This document shows, in pieces, positions 5,226 to 12,734 of a stretch of 14,187 nucleotides of DNA (positions within the stretch are counted from its first letter, which is position 1; each line of letters begins with the position of its first letter). The notes under the pieces are model-generated. The model ran no database searches. It was not told the DNA's origin and saw only the letters and a program-made list of their open reading frames with translations. The DNA comes from Clostridiales bacterium (GTDB lineage Bacteria > Bacillota > Clostridia > Christensenellales > Aristaeellaceae): NCBI GenBank assembly GCA_004557905.1, contig SFFH01000062.1:1-14187 (forward strand), given 5' to 3'. A program made the position numbers and the translations under genes.

Positions 5226-5528
5226 ATGAGCATGAATCGGGACAGACAGACGGACGAGCTGTTCAGGTCCATCCTATCGCTTGAGAGCGTGGAGGAGTGC
5301 TACCGGTACTTTGAGGATCTGTGCACGATGAAGGAGATCCGGGATCTCGGGCAGCGGCTCGAGGTCGCCAGGCTGCTTGACGAGGGCTGTTCCTATATGC
5401 AGGCGGGCGAGGCCACGGGCGCAAGCTCCGCGACGATCGGCCGCGTGAAGCGGTGCCTCAATTACGGATCGGGCGGATACCGGCTGATTCTGAATCGGAT
5501 GAGGAAAGGCGGAGGGACAGATGCATAA
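5226..5528 (+). CDS. yerC: YerC/TrpR-family repressor, probable histidine regulator
   Basis: A 100-residue protein. ATG 5226 is chosen over the in-frame GTG at 5217 because GAGGTGA (5214-5220) is then a well-spaced ribosome binding site. The family signature is clear: TDELFRSILSLESVEECYRY, FEDLCTMKEIRDLGQRLEVA, and the Trp-repressor-like helix-turn-helix ARLLDEGCSYMQAGEATGAS with SSATIGRVKRCLNYGSGGY. TrpR-family proteins of this group sit at the head of his operons in many Firmicutes and have been proposed to be histidine-responsive repressors (HisR). Here it is the first gene of the operon, and its stop overlaps the hisZ start by 8 bp, so it would be autoregulated through the dyad in its own promoter. 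The histidine ligand is inferred. Confidence 0.85.
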   Translation: MSMNRDRQTDELFRSILSLESVEECYRYFEDLCTMKEIRDLGQRLEVARLLDEGCSYMQAGEATGASSATIGRVKRCLNYGSGGYRLILNRMRKGGGTDA

Positions 5529-6594
5529 TCTGAGGGCGGATGAGCGGATTTCCATCGAGCTGCGGGAGATGTACCAGCGCTGCGGCTACCTGCCTTACAA
5601 GGTCAACCAGTTTGAGGAATACGACCTGTACATGCGCAACAAGCGCTTTCTGACGAGCGAAAACGTGCTGGCGTTTTCGGATATGGACGGCAAGCTCATG
5701 GCGCTCAAGCCGGACGTGACGCTCTCCATCGTCAAAAACACGAAGGACAGCGCGGATACCACCAAGGTCAGCTATGCCGAGCGCGTGTACCGCGTGCCGC
5801 GCGGCGGGAAGTGCTTCAAGGAGATCATGCAGACGGGCCTTGAGGTCATCGGCCGGGTGGACGCGTACACGATGGGCGAGGTGCTCACGCTGGCGGCCAG
5901 AAGCCTGGCGGCGATCAGCAGCCGCTGTGCGCTCGATGTGGCGGACCTGGGCATCGTCTCCGGCATCCTGGCGGAGGAGAACCTCAGCGACGACCTGTGC
6001 GCGCAGATTTTGGAGCGCATCAGCGACAAGAATCTCCATGGCCTAAAGAGCCTGTGCGCGCAGTGGAACCTGCGCGACAGGACGGTGGAGCGCTTGTGCA
6101 GTCTGGTGACGGTGTACGGCCCGTTTGAGACGACGCTGCCCCTCTACGAGCAGATGGACCTGCCGCCGGTGTGCGATCAGGCGCTGTGCGACCTTCGGGC
6201 CGTTCTGGAGATGACCCGGGCCTGTGGCGTCAGCAACATCAACCTCGATTTCTCCGTCGTCAACGATATGAACTACTACAACGGCCTGATCTTCTCGGGC
6301 TTTGTGGACGGCGTGCCCGAGAGCGTGCTCTCCGGCGGACGTTACGATTCCCTGATGCGCAGGATGGGGCGCAGCAGCCAGGCGATGGGCTTTGCGGTGT
6401 ATCTGGATCAGCTCGACCGGCTGCTGGACCGCAGGCCGGAGACGGACGTGGACGTGCTGATCACCTACACGGATGAAACGCCGGCTGGCGTGATTCTCGC
6501 GGCGGCACAGAAGGCGCAGGCAGGCGGCGAAAGCGTGCGCGTGCAGCGCGCGGGCGAAACCGCGGTGCGCAGCCGCAGGACGCTGGCGCTTTGA
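5521..6594 (+). CDS. hisZ: ATP phosphoribosyltransferase regulatory subunit HisZ
   Basis: A 357-residue paralogue of the histidyl-tRNA synthetase catalytic domain. It begins at ATG 5521 inside the end of the repressor gene and follows a GGAGGG site. Synthetase-like motifs remain: ALKPDVTLSIVKN, the motif-2 region YAERVYRVPRGGKCFKEIMQ followed by TGLEVIG, and the motif-3 region SGGRYDSLMRRMG. The anticodon-binding domain of a true synthetase is missing, which together with the adjacent short hisG identifies HisZ. HisZ and short HisG assemble into the hetero-octameric enzyme for the first committed step, joining ATP and PRPP; HisZ supplies activation and histidine feedback inhibition. The stop is 12 bp before hisG. 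Its length lies within the range of HisZ proteins. Confidence 0.93.
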   Translation: MHNLRADERISIELREMYQRCGYLPYKVNQFEEYDLYMRNKRFLTSENVLAFSDMDGKLMALKPDVTLSIVKNTKDSADTTKVSYAERVYRVPRGGKCFKEIMQTGLEVIGRVDAYTMGEVLTLAARSLAAISSRCALDVADLGIVSGILAEENLSDDLCAQILERISDKNLHGLKSLCAQWNLRDRTVERLCSLVTVYGPFETTLPLYEQMDLPPVCDQALCDLRAVLEMTRACGVSNINLDFSVVNDMNYYNGLIFSGFVDGVPESVLSGGRYDSLMRRMGRSSQAMGFAVYLDQLDRLLDRRPETDVDVLITYTDETPAGVILAAAQKAQAGGESVRVQRAGETAVRSRRTLAL

Positions 6595-6606
6595 GGAGGG
6601 ACGGCG

Positions 6607-7239
6607 ATGAACGAGATGATCAATGTGGCGCTGCCCAAGGGCCGCCTGGGTGACAAGGCGTACGCGATCCTGGAGCGCTCCGGTTATCCCTGCCCGGCGA
6701 TGAAGGAGGACAACCGCAAGCTGACGTTTGAAAACCCGGAGATCGGCGTGCGGTACTTTCTGGTCAAGCCGTCCGACGTGGCGGTGTACGTGGAGCGCGG
6801 CGCAGCGGATATCGGCATCGCAGGCAAGGACATCCTGCTGGAGTACAGGCCGGACGTGTACGAGCTGCTGGACCTGAAGATGGGCTGTTGCCGCATGTGC
6901 GTGGCCGGGCCGAAGGACTTCCGCGACGATCCGGCGCAAACGCTGCGCGTGGCGACCAAGTTCCCGAACATCGCGCGCGCGTATTACAGCGGTCTGAGCC
7001 GCGAGATCGAGCTGATTCACCTGAACGGCTCCATCGAGCTGGCGCCGCTGGTCGGCCTGTCCGACGTGATCGTGGACATCGTGGAGACGGGCAAGACGCT
7101 CTACGAAAACGGTCTGGCGCCGCTGGCTGAGATCGTGGACATTTCCGCAAGGCTGATCGCCAACAAGGCGAGCTTCAAGTTCAAGGGCGACGCGCTGCGC
7201 GCGCTGTGCAGTCAGATGGAAAGGACGATGAACCTGTGA
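6607..7239 (+). CDS. hisG: ATP phosphoribosyltransferase catalytic subunit, short form HisG
   Basis: A 210-residue protein starting at ATG 6607 behind GGAGGG. It catalyses formation of phosphoribosyl-ATP from ATP and PRPP, the first step of histidine synthesis. The visible motifs are LPKGRLGDKA at the N-terminus, DIGIAGKD, VATKFPNIARAYY, and the PRPP-binding loop VDIVETGKTLYENGL. The length is that of the short class (HisG-S), which lacks the C-terminal regulatory domain of long HisG and needs HisZ, encoded directly upstream. The last four bases overlap the hisD start (GTGA at 7236-7239), indicating translational coupling. Confidence 0.96.
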   Translation: MNEMINVALPKGRLGDKAYAILERSGYPCPAMKEDNRKLTFENPEIGVRYFLVKPSDVAVYVERGAADIGIAGKDILLEYRPDVYELLDLKMGCCRMCVAGPKDFRDDPAQTLRVATKFPNIARAYYSGLSREIELIHLNGSIELAPLVGLSDVIVDIVETGKTLYENGLAPLAEIVDISARLIANKASFKFKGDALRALCSQMERTMNL

Positions 7240-8498
7240 AAATCAGAAGGTACGGCGAGACGGACAGGCTGCTCATGCGCAGCATGGAGACCTCCGGCGT
7301 GGGCGACACCGTGCGCGCGATCATCGCCGATGTGGCGGAAAACGGCGACGCGGCCCTGCTGCGCTACGCCGAGAAATTCGACGGCGCGAAGCTGACGGCC
7401 CTGCAGGTCACCGATGCGGAGATCGACGCGGCGCTTGCGTCCATTCCCGCTGAGCTGAAGGCAGCGATGGAGACGGCCGCAGCCAACATCCGCACGTTCC
7501 ACAGCGCGCAAAAGCGTGAGGGCTTCTGCCTGAAGAATCCGGACGGGACGTACATGGGCCAGAAGATCACGCCCATCGAGAAGGTGGGCCTGTACATCCC
7601 CGGCGGCACGGCGAGCTATCCATCCACCGTGTTCATGAACGCGATTCCGGCGCAGATCGCCGGGTGCAGCGAGATCGTCATGGTCTCCCCGCCGAACCGC
7701 GAGGGCAAAATCGCTGCGCCGATCCTGGCGGCGGCGAGGATGGCGGGCGTGACGAAGGTCTATAGGGCCGGCGGCGCGCAGGCCGTGGCCGCGCTGGCGT
7801 ACGGCACGGAAAGCATCCCGAAGGTGGACAAGATCGTCGGCCCGGGCAATGCGTACGTCGCGGAGGCGAAGCGCCAGGTCTTCGGCCGGGTGAACATCGA
7901 CATGATCGCCGGGCCGAGCGAGATCCTGGTCGTCGCGGACGGCACGTGCAATCCGGCGTACGTCGCGGCGGACCTGCTCTCCCAGGCCGAGCATGACGCG
8001 CTGGCCTGCGCGGTGCTGGTGACGGACTCGATGGCGCTGGCCGAGGCGGTCTCCGCCGAGGTGGAGCGCCAGCTGTCGCAGCTGCCGCGCGAGGCGATTG
8101 CGCGCAGGGCGATCGAGGGCAACGGCCAGATCATCGTGACGGACGACCTGCTGGCGGCGGTCGAGGCGGCCAACGAGCTCGCGCCGGAGCATCTGGAGCT
8201 GTGCATGGACGATCCGGAAAAATACCTGCCTTCTGTGCGCAATGCCGGCTCGGTGTTCATGGGCAAGTACTGCCCGGAGTCGCTGGGCGATTACATCGCC
8301 GGCCCGAACCATACGCTGCCCACCTCCGGCACGGCGCGCTTTTCCAGCCCCCTGAGCGTGGACGACTTCATCAAGAAGACGCAGTTCACCTATTACACGA
8401 AGGACGCGCTGGCAAAGGTCGCCGATCAGATCGCCGTGTTCGCCCGGGCTGAGGGCCTGGAGGCGCACGCAAGGGCCGCGCTGATCCGGATGGAGTAA
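7236..8498 (+). CDS. hisD: Histidinol dehydrogenase HisD
   Basis: A 420-residue zinc enzyme that oxidises L-histidinol to L-histidine in two NAD-dependent steps, the last of the pathway. The start is GTG 7236, overlapping the hisG stop by four bases; the family N-terminus KIRRYGETD begins right there, so the longer ATG-started frame from 7206 is not used. The expected zinc ligands are Q250, H253, D352 and H411 (in SQAEHD, GDYIAGPNHT and EGLEAHARAA). The catalytic pair is E318-H319 in ELAPEHLEL, and the NAD-binding stretch GPGNAYVAEAKRQVFGRVNI is present. The length is normal and the gene looks intact. It is followed by a 176-bp gap filled with repeats before hisC. Confidence 0.96.
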   Translation: MKIRRYGETDRLLMRSMETSGVGDTVRAIIADVAENGDAALLRYAEKFDGAKLTALQVTDAEIDAALASIPAELKAAMETAAANIRTFHSAQKREGFCLKNPDGTYMGQKITPIEKVGLYIPGGTASYPSTVFMNAIPAQIAGCSEIVMVSPPNREGKIAAPILAAARMAGVTKVYRAGGAQAVAALAYGTESIPKVDKIVGPGNAYVAEAKRQVFGRVNIDMIAGPSEILVVADGTCNPAYVAADLLSQAEHDALACAVLVTDSMALAEAVSAEVERQLSQLPREAIARRAIEGNGQIIVTDDLLAAVEAANELAPEHLELCMDDPEKYLPSVRNAGSVFMGKYCPESLGDYIAGPNHTLPTSGTARFSSPLSVDDFIKKTQFTYYTKDALAKVADQIAVFARAEGLEAHARAALIRME

Positions 8499-8517
8499 CG
8501 CATGGCCCCGAAAGAAC

Positions 8518-8585
8518 GCGCGAAGCGAAGAAGGGAGTCTGAGGGACGATGTCCCTCAGGCGGGGTTTGGGGCCTGCGGCCCCAA
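8518..8585 (+). repeat. Palindromic intergenic repeat, copy 1 (hisD-hisC)
   Basis: It begins with GCGCGAAGCGAAGAAGGGA (8518-8536), exactly repeated at 12561-12579. Two hairpins follow: CTGAGGGAC/GTCCCTCAG (8539-8559) and TTGGGGCC/GGCCCCAA (8567-8585). The same two-hairpin unit recurs before hisIE. It looks like a dispersed, structured, non-coding repeat family. Confidence 0.7.
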
Positions 8586-8603
8586 TACTCCCTATCAGTA
8601 AAA

Positions 8604-8645
8604 CGTAGTCTCAGAGCAGGCTGCGCAGCAGCCTACGATTGAGAC
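8604..8645 (+). other. Nested stem-loop in the hisC leader
   Basis: GTCTCA (8608-8613) pairs with TGAGAC (8640-8645), and inside it AGGCTGC (8618-8624) pairs with GCAGCCT (8628-8634). A competing CGTAG/CTACG pairing (8604-8608, 8633-8637) is possible. It ends 16 bp before the hisC ribosome binding site. No T-run follows, so it is not an obvious terminator; it may affect mRNA stability or hisC translation. Confidence 0.4.
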
Positions 8646-8674
8646 GGGCTAATCCTCAGAATAGGAGAACGTAC

Positions 8675-9657
8675 ATGAGCCGTTTTCTTCTGAACAAGCA
8701 TCAGAACCTCCCTGCCTATGTCCCCGGCGATCACGAGGAGGGCGACGGATTCATCCGCCTGAACACGAATGAATCGCCGTTTCCGCCGTCGCCGGGCGTG
8801 CGTGCTGCAGTGGAAAAAGAGATCGGGAAGCTGAACTACTACAACGATCCGGACTGCACGGCGCTGCGGGAAGCGCTTGCCGGGCTGTACGGCCTGACGC
8901 CCGATCAGGTGATCGCGGGCAACGGCTCGGACGAGCTGCTGTACCTCGCGTTCATGGCCTTCGCGGATGAGGCGCATCCCATCGCGCTGCCGGATATCAC
9001 CTATGGGTACTACGACCTGTTTGCGGCGGCACTGGGTGTGCCGCTCGTGCGCAAGCCGCTCAAGGAGGATTTCTCGATGGACTATCGGGATTACCTCGGT
9101 GTCGGGCAGACGGTGCTTTTTCCCAATCCGAATGCGCCGACGGGCCTCGCGCTGCCGCTTGAGCAGATTGAGGAAATCGCGAAGAGCAACCCGGACAACG
9201 TCGTGATCGTCGACGAGGCGTATGTAGACTTCGGCGGCGAGACGTGCCTGCCGCTGATCGACTGGTATCCCAACTGATCGCGGCGCTGAATACCGTGCGC
9301 AACGCCGTAAACCTGTACAGCGTCAGCCGCATGGCGCAGGCGGCGGGCATCGCGGCAATCGCGGACAACGATTACACCCTGGCCAACTGCCGGAAGATCA
9401 TCGAGGCGCGCGATTACACGACGCGGATGCTGCGCGCGCAGGGCTTTGAGGTGATCCCCTCGCTGGGCAACTTCGTGTTCGCCAGGCCCAGAGCCATGAG
9501 CGCCGCGGCGCTGGCTGCCCAGCTTCGGGCACGCGGCATCCTCGTGCGGCACTGGGACAAGGAACGGATTGGCGACTACCTTCGCATCACCATCGGCACC
9601 ATGCAGGAGATGCAGGCGCTGGAGGCGGCGATTGAGATGATATTCGGGAGGGCATGA
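8675..9657 (+). pseudogene. hisC: Histidinol-phosphate aminotransferase hisC, disrupted by an internal deletion
   Basis: HisC transfers an amino group from glutamate to imidazole acetol phosphate, using PLP. The frame starts at ATG 8675 behind AGGAG and shows normal family sequence for 200 residues: IRLNTNESPFPPSP, YYNDPDC, AGNGSDELL, FPNPNAPTG and VIVDEAYVDF. It then hits TGA at 9275-9277. The C-terminal part continues in another frame from about 9274 (LIAALNTVRNAVNLYSVSRM to FGRA, stop 9655-9657). Between YPN and LIAAL, family members carry about 26 residues including the PLP-binding lysine of the TFSKS-type motif; here they are absent. A deletion of about 79 bp fits both the missing length and the frame change. 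Neither half can be an active enzyme. The flanking genes look intact. Confidence 0.85.
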
Positions 9658-9659
9658 GC

Positions 9660-10250
9660 ATGCGCAGCGCAGAGCTAAGACGCAGAACCGCGGAGACGGA
9701 CATCGAGCTGTCTTTGAAGCTGTCCGGCACCGGCGCGGGCACGATCGCGACCGGCGTGGGCTTTCTTGATCACATGCTGACGCTCTTTGCCCGGCACGGC
9801 CGCTTTGACCTGACCGTGCACTGCAAGGGCGACACGATGGTGGACGACCACCACAGCGTGGAGGACATCGGCATCGTGCTGGGCGCGGCCATCGCCCAAG
9901 CGCTGGGCGACAAGCGGGGCATCCGCCGCTACGGCAGCATGCTGCTGCCCATGGACGAGGCGCTTGTGCTCTGCGCGGTGGACCTCTCCGGCAGGAGCTG
10001 CCTGCGCCTGACGGCCGACATCCCCAGCGAAAAGATCGGCACGTTTGACACGGAGCTGGTGGAGGAATTCTTCCTCGCCGTCACCCGCAGCGCCGGCATG
10101 ACGCTGCACATCCGCCAGATAGACGGCACGAACAGCCACCACATCGTCGAGGCGATGTTCAAAGCATTCGGCCGCGCGCTGAAAGAGGCTGTGTCCATCG
10201 ACGAAAGCCTCGGCGGCGAAATCCCCTCGACCAAAGGAGTGCTCGTATGA
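9660..10250 (+). CDS. hisB: Imidazoleglycerol-phosphate dehydratase HisB
   Basis: A 196-residue monofunctional enzyme that dehydrates imidazole glycerol phosphate to imidazole acetol phosphate with two manganese ions. Metal-binding motifs are present: GFLDHML (D37, H38), DDHHSVEDIG (H64, H65, E68) and the C-terminal GTNSHHIVEAMFKAFGRAL. Two start codons are possible. ATG 9660 is preferred because GGGAGG (9646-9651) is then spaced normally and the protein begins MRSAELRRRTAETDIEL as the family does; ATG 9654 overlaps the hisC stop but sits too close to that site. There is no N-terminal phosphatase domain, so histidinol-phosphate phosphatase activity must come from another gene, consistent with the PHP gene at the operon end. 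Confidence 0.95.
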   Translation: MRSAELRRRTAETDIELSLKLSGTGAGTIATGVGFLDHMLTLFARHGRFDLTVHCKGDTMVDDHHSVEDIGIVLGAAIAQALGDKRGIRRYGSMLLPMDEALVLCAVDLSGRSCLRLTADIPSEKIGTFDTELVEEFFLAVTRSAGMTLHIRQIDGTNSHHIVEAMFKAFGRALKEAVSIDESLGGEIPSTKGVLV

Positions 10251-10858
10251 TCGCGATCATCGATTACGGCGTGGGCAATCTGTTCTCGCTGAAAAGCTCG
10301 CTGGCCATGATCGGCGCGCAGGCGGTCGTCACCGGCGACGCGGGCGTGCTCCGCAGCGCGGAGAGGCTGATCCTGCCCGGCGTGGGCGCGTTCGGCGACG
10401 CGCGGCAGAAGCTCGCGCAGACGGGCCTGGACGCGGCGCTCTGCGCGGAAGCGGCGCGGGGCAAGCCCGTCCTGGGCATCTGCCTGGGCATGCAGATGCT
10501 CTTTGACAGGAGCCTGGAGTACGGCGAGCACAAGGGCCTGGGGCTGATCCCCGGCGAGGTTGTGCCGATGGCGGGCAGACTGCCCGAGGGACTCAAGATT
10601 CCGCACATCGGCTGGAACGCACTGGCTATCCGTAAGCCGGATCACCCGCTGATGAAATACACGGAAAGCGGCGACTGCGTGTACTTCGTGCACAGCTTCT
10701 ATGCATCGGATTGCGCGGATAGCGTGATCGCGACGGCGGAATACGGCATCGACGTGACCGCCGCCGTGGCGAAGGGGAACGTCATGGGCTGCCAGTTCCA
10801 CCCGGAGAAGAGCGGAACGGTGGGGCTGGGCATCCTGAAAGCGTTCTGCGAGATGTAG
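10247..10858 (+). CDS. hisH: Imidazole glycerol phosphate synthase glutaminase subunit HisH
   Basis: A 203-residue class-I glutamine amidotransferase; its ATG overlaps the hisB stop (ATGA at 10247-10250). The catalytic triad is visible: nucleophile C79 in GICLGMQML, and H185 and E187 in GCQFHPEKSG. The PGVGAFGDA oxyanion-strand segment and YFVHSFY are also family features. HisH releases ammonia from glutamine and passes it through the HisF barrel, so it works as a heterodimer with the product of hisF, two genes downstream. The length is normal. A 213-bp gap carrying a palindromic element separates it from hisA. Confidence 0.95.
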   Translation: MIAIIDYGVGNLFSLKSSLAMIGAQAVVTGDAGVLRSAERLILPGVGAFGDARQKLAQTGLDAALCAEAARGKPVLGICLGMQMLFDRSLEYGEHKGLGLIPGEVVPMAGRLPEGLKIPHIGWNALAIRKPDHPLMKYTESGDCVYFVHSFYASDCADSVIATAEYGIDVTAAVAKGNVMGCQFHPEKSGTVGLGILKAFCEM

Positions 10859-10871
10859 AAAGCGAATGCAA

Positions 10872-11012
10872 ACGAAGGACCTCATCCGTCTTGCCTGCGG
10901 CAAGCCACCTTCCCCAAAGGGGAAGGGTGATTTACTGAATAGCTGCTCATCAAACTTGCCTTCCCCTATGGGGAAGGTGGCCGAGCGGAGCGAGGTCGGA
11001 TGAGGTCTTCGT
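10872..11012. repeat. MITE-like palindromic element between hisH and hisA
   Basis: A 141-bp unit with terminal inverted repeats: ACGAAGGACCTCATCCG (10872-10888) against CGGATGAGGTCTTCGT (10997-11012), matching apart from one extra G. Inside, CCACCTTCCCC (10905-10915) and GGGGAAGGTGG (10970-10980) form second inverted arms. Two local hairpins also form (10908-10926, loop AAA; 10959-10977, loop TAT). It has no gene. It resembles miniature inverted-repeat elements common in gut Clostridia. Confidence 0.7.
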
Positions 11013-11071
11013 GCCCTTTCTCTCCCTATAGCTCTCTTACTCAATGAACACGCATCTCCCCGGAGGTACAC

Positions 11072-11782
11072 ATGATTCTTTTTCCTGCCATCGACATCTT
11101 CGGCGGCAAGGCCGTGCGCCTTGTGCACGGCGACTACGCCCAAATGACCGTCTACAACGACAACCCGCTGGCCGTGGCGCAGGACTTCATCGCCTGCGGC
11201 GCGACGCATATCCACATCGTCGACCTCGAGGGCGCGAAGACCGGCGAGACGCCGAACCTCGAGCTGATCGCCCAAATTGCGTCCTGCGGCCTCTTTGCCG
11301 AGGTGGGCGGCGGCATCCGCAGCGAGGAGGTGGCCAGGCGGTATCTGGACGCGGGCGTGCAGCGCGTGATCCTGGGCACCGCGGCGGTGACGAACCCTGC
11401 GCTGCTGGCACAGCTGGTCAAGGCGTACGGCGAGCGGATCGCCGTGAGCGTCGATGTGAAGGACGGCTGCGCGGCCATCCGCGGCTGGACGGAGGCGAGC
11501 AGCCTCACCTGCGACGCGCTGTGCCGGCGGCTTGCGGATACCGGCGTCTCCACGGTGATCTGTACCGACATCAGCCGGGACGGCGCAATGCGCGGCGCCA
11601 ACCGCGCGCTCTATGCCGACCTGAGCCACAGATACCCGATGAACTTCATCGCCTCCGGCGGTGTGTCGAGCATGGAGGATGTGACCGCGCTGCGCGATCT
11701 GGGCATCTACGGCGCGATCATCGGCAAGGCGTACTATACCGGCGCAATCGACCTGCGCCGCGCGATCGAGGTGACACGATGA
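11072..11782 (+). CDS. hisA: Phosphoribosylformimino-AICAR phosphate isomerase HisA
   Basis: A 236-residue beta/alpha-barrel enzyme that isomerises ProFAR to PRFAR. ATG 11072 lies behind CCGGAGG. Catalytic acids are D8 (FPAIDIFGGK) and D128 (AVSVDVKDG), with T165 in CTDISRDGAM. The two phosphate-binding loops are GGGIRS and ASGGVSSMED, showing the half-barrel repeat shared with HisF. The length is typical. Its stop overlaps the hisF start (ATGA at 11779-11782). It is the first gene after the MITE-like element, so its expression depends on read-through of that element or on a promoter I cannot identify. Confidence 0.95.
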   Translation: MILFPAIDIFGGKAVRLVHGDYAQMTVYNDNPLAVAQDFIACGATHIHIVDLEGAKTGETPNLELIAQIASCGLFAEVGGGIRSEEVARRYLDAGVQRVILGTAAVTNPALLAQLVKAYGERIAVSVDVKDGCAAIRGWTEASSLTCDALCRRLADTGVSTVICTDISRDGAMRGANRALYADLSHRYPMNFIASGGVSSMEDVTALRDLGIYGAIIGKAYYTGAIDLRRAIEVTR

Positions 11783-12555
11783 TTACAAAGCGCATCATTC
11801 CCTGCCTGGACGTGCGGGACGGCCGCGTGGTCAAGGGCGTGAACTTCGCGTCCCTGAGCGACGTGAACGATCCCGTGGAGCTGGGCCGGTATTATAGCCA
11901 GAGCGGCGCGGACGAGCTGGTGTTCTACGACATCACCGCCTCGAGCGAGGGCCGGAAGCTCTTCACCGACGTGCTCAGGCGGGTCGCGTCGACCATCTTC
12001 ATTCCGCTGACCGTCGGCGGCGGCATCAACACGCTCGAGGATTTTGAGCGCGTGCTGACCAGCGGCGCGGACAAGGTGAGCGTCAATTCCGGCGCGATCC
12101 GCAACCCGCAGCTCATCGAGGATGCCGCCCGGCGCTACGGCGATCAGTGCGTGGTGCTCTCCGTGGATGCCAAGCGCGTGGACGGCAGCTACCACGTGTT
12201 CGCCAAGGGCGGGCGCGAAGACACCGGCATGGACGCGCTTAAGTGGATCAGGCGCGGCGTCTCCATGGGCGCGGGCGAGATCGTGCTCAACTCCATCGAT
12301 ACCGACGGCGTCAAGCAGGGGTTTGACTTGGAGATGCTGGATGCCGTGTGCAGTATCGTCGACGTGCCGGTCATCGCCTCCGGCGGCGCGGGCTGCGTGC
12401 AGGACTTTGTGACACTGTTCAAGACATTGCCCAAGGTGGACGCGGGCCTGGCGGCCTCGATCTTCCACTTCGGCGAGGTAAAAATCGGCGACCTCAAGGA
12501 CGAGCTGGCCCGAAACGGCATTAACGTTCGCCGGATCAAAGAGACAGACGCTTGA
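11779..12555 (+). CDS. hisF: Imidazole glycerol phosphate synthase cyclase subunit HisF
   Basis: A 258-residue barrel protein. The start is ATG 11779, overlapping hisA by four bases; the same frame is open far upstream (to 11044), but the family N-terminus MITKRIIPCLDVRDGRVVKG starts here. Catalytic D11 and D130 are in place (PCLDV, SVDAKR), and the phosphate-binding loops TVGGGINTLED and IASGGAGCVQDF are present. HisF uses ammonia delivered by HisH to convert PRFAR into imidazole glycerol phosphate and AICAR, the link to purine synthesis. The length is normal. A 179-bp repeat-filled gap follows before hisIE. Confidence 0.96.
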   Translation: MITKRIIPCLDVRDGRVVKGVNFASLSDVNDPVELGRYYSQSGADELVFYDITASSEGRKLFTDVLRRVASTIFIPLTVGGGINTLEDFERVLTSGADKVSVNSGAIRNPQLIEDAARRYGDQCVVLSVDAKRVDGSYHVFAKGGREDTGMDALKWIRRGVSMGAGEIVLNSIDTDGVKQGFDLEMLDAVCSIVDVPVIASGGAGCVQDFVTLFKTLPKVDAGLAASIFHFGEVKIGDLKDELARNGINVRRIKETDA

Positions 12556-12560
12556 AACCG

Positions 12561-12721
12561 GCGCGAAGCGAAGAAGGGACTGGAGCCTGCCGCCGCCAGT
12601 GGCGGAAGCAGGCAGGCGGAACGTCGGGAATCGCAAGGAGCGGCAGGATGCCGCGACTATACGAGTTCCCCGGAAGTTTGAGGGACGATGTCCCTCAGGC
12701 AGGTTTGGGCGGCAGCCCAAA
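12561..12721 (+). repeat. Palindromic intergenic repeat, copy 2 (hisF-hisIE)
   Basis: It shares with copy 1 the 19-bp lead sequence (12561-12579) and the two-hairpin end: TGAGGGAC/GTCCCTCA (12679-12697) and TTTGGGC/GCCCAAA (12704-12721). Between them it carries about 98 extra bases, including another hairpin, GCCTGC and CCGCC pairing with GGCGG and GCAGGC (12585-12613). It ends at the hisIE ribosome binding site. Confidence 0.7.
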
Positions 12722-12734
12722 AAGGAGAAGGACT

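Noticed and set aside
7212..8468. A 418-codon open frame on the - strand opposite hisD.
   Set aside because: It mirrors the hisD reading frame, has no recognisable motif, and hisD has full catalytic residues on the other strand.
9929..11629. A 566-codon open frame on the - strand across hisB, hisH and hisA.
   Set aside because: It is antisense to three clear, overlapping his genes and runs through the palindromic element; its composition (rich in Arg, Ala, His) is typical of shadows of GC-rich genes.
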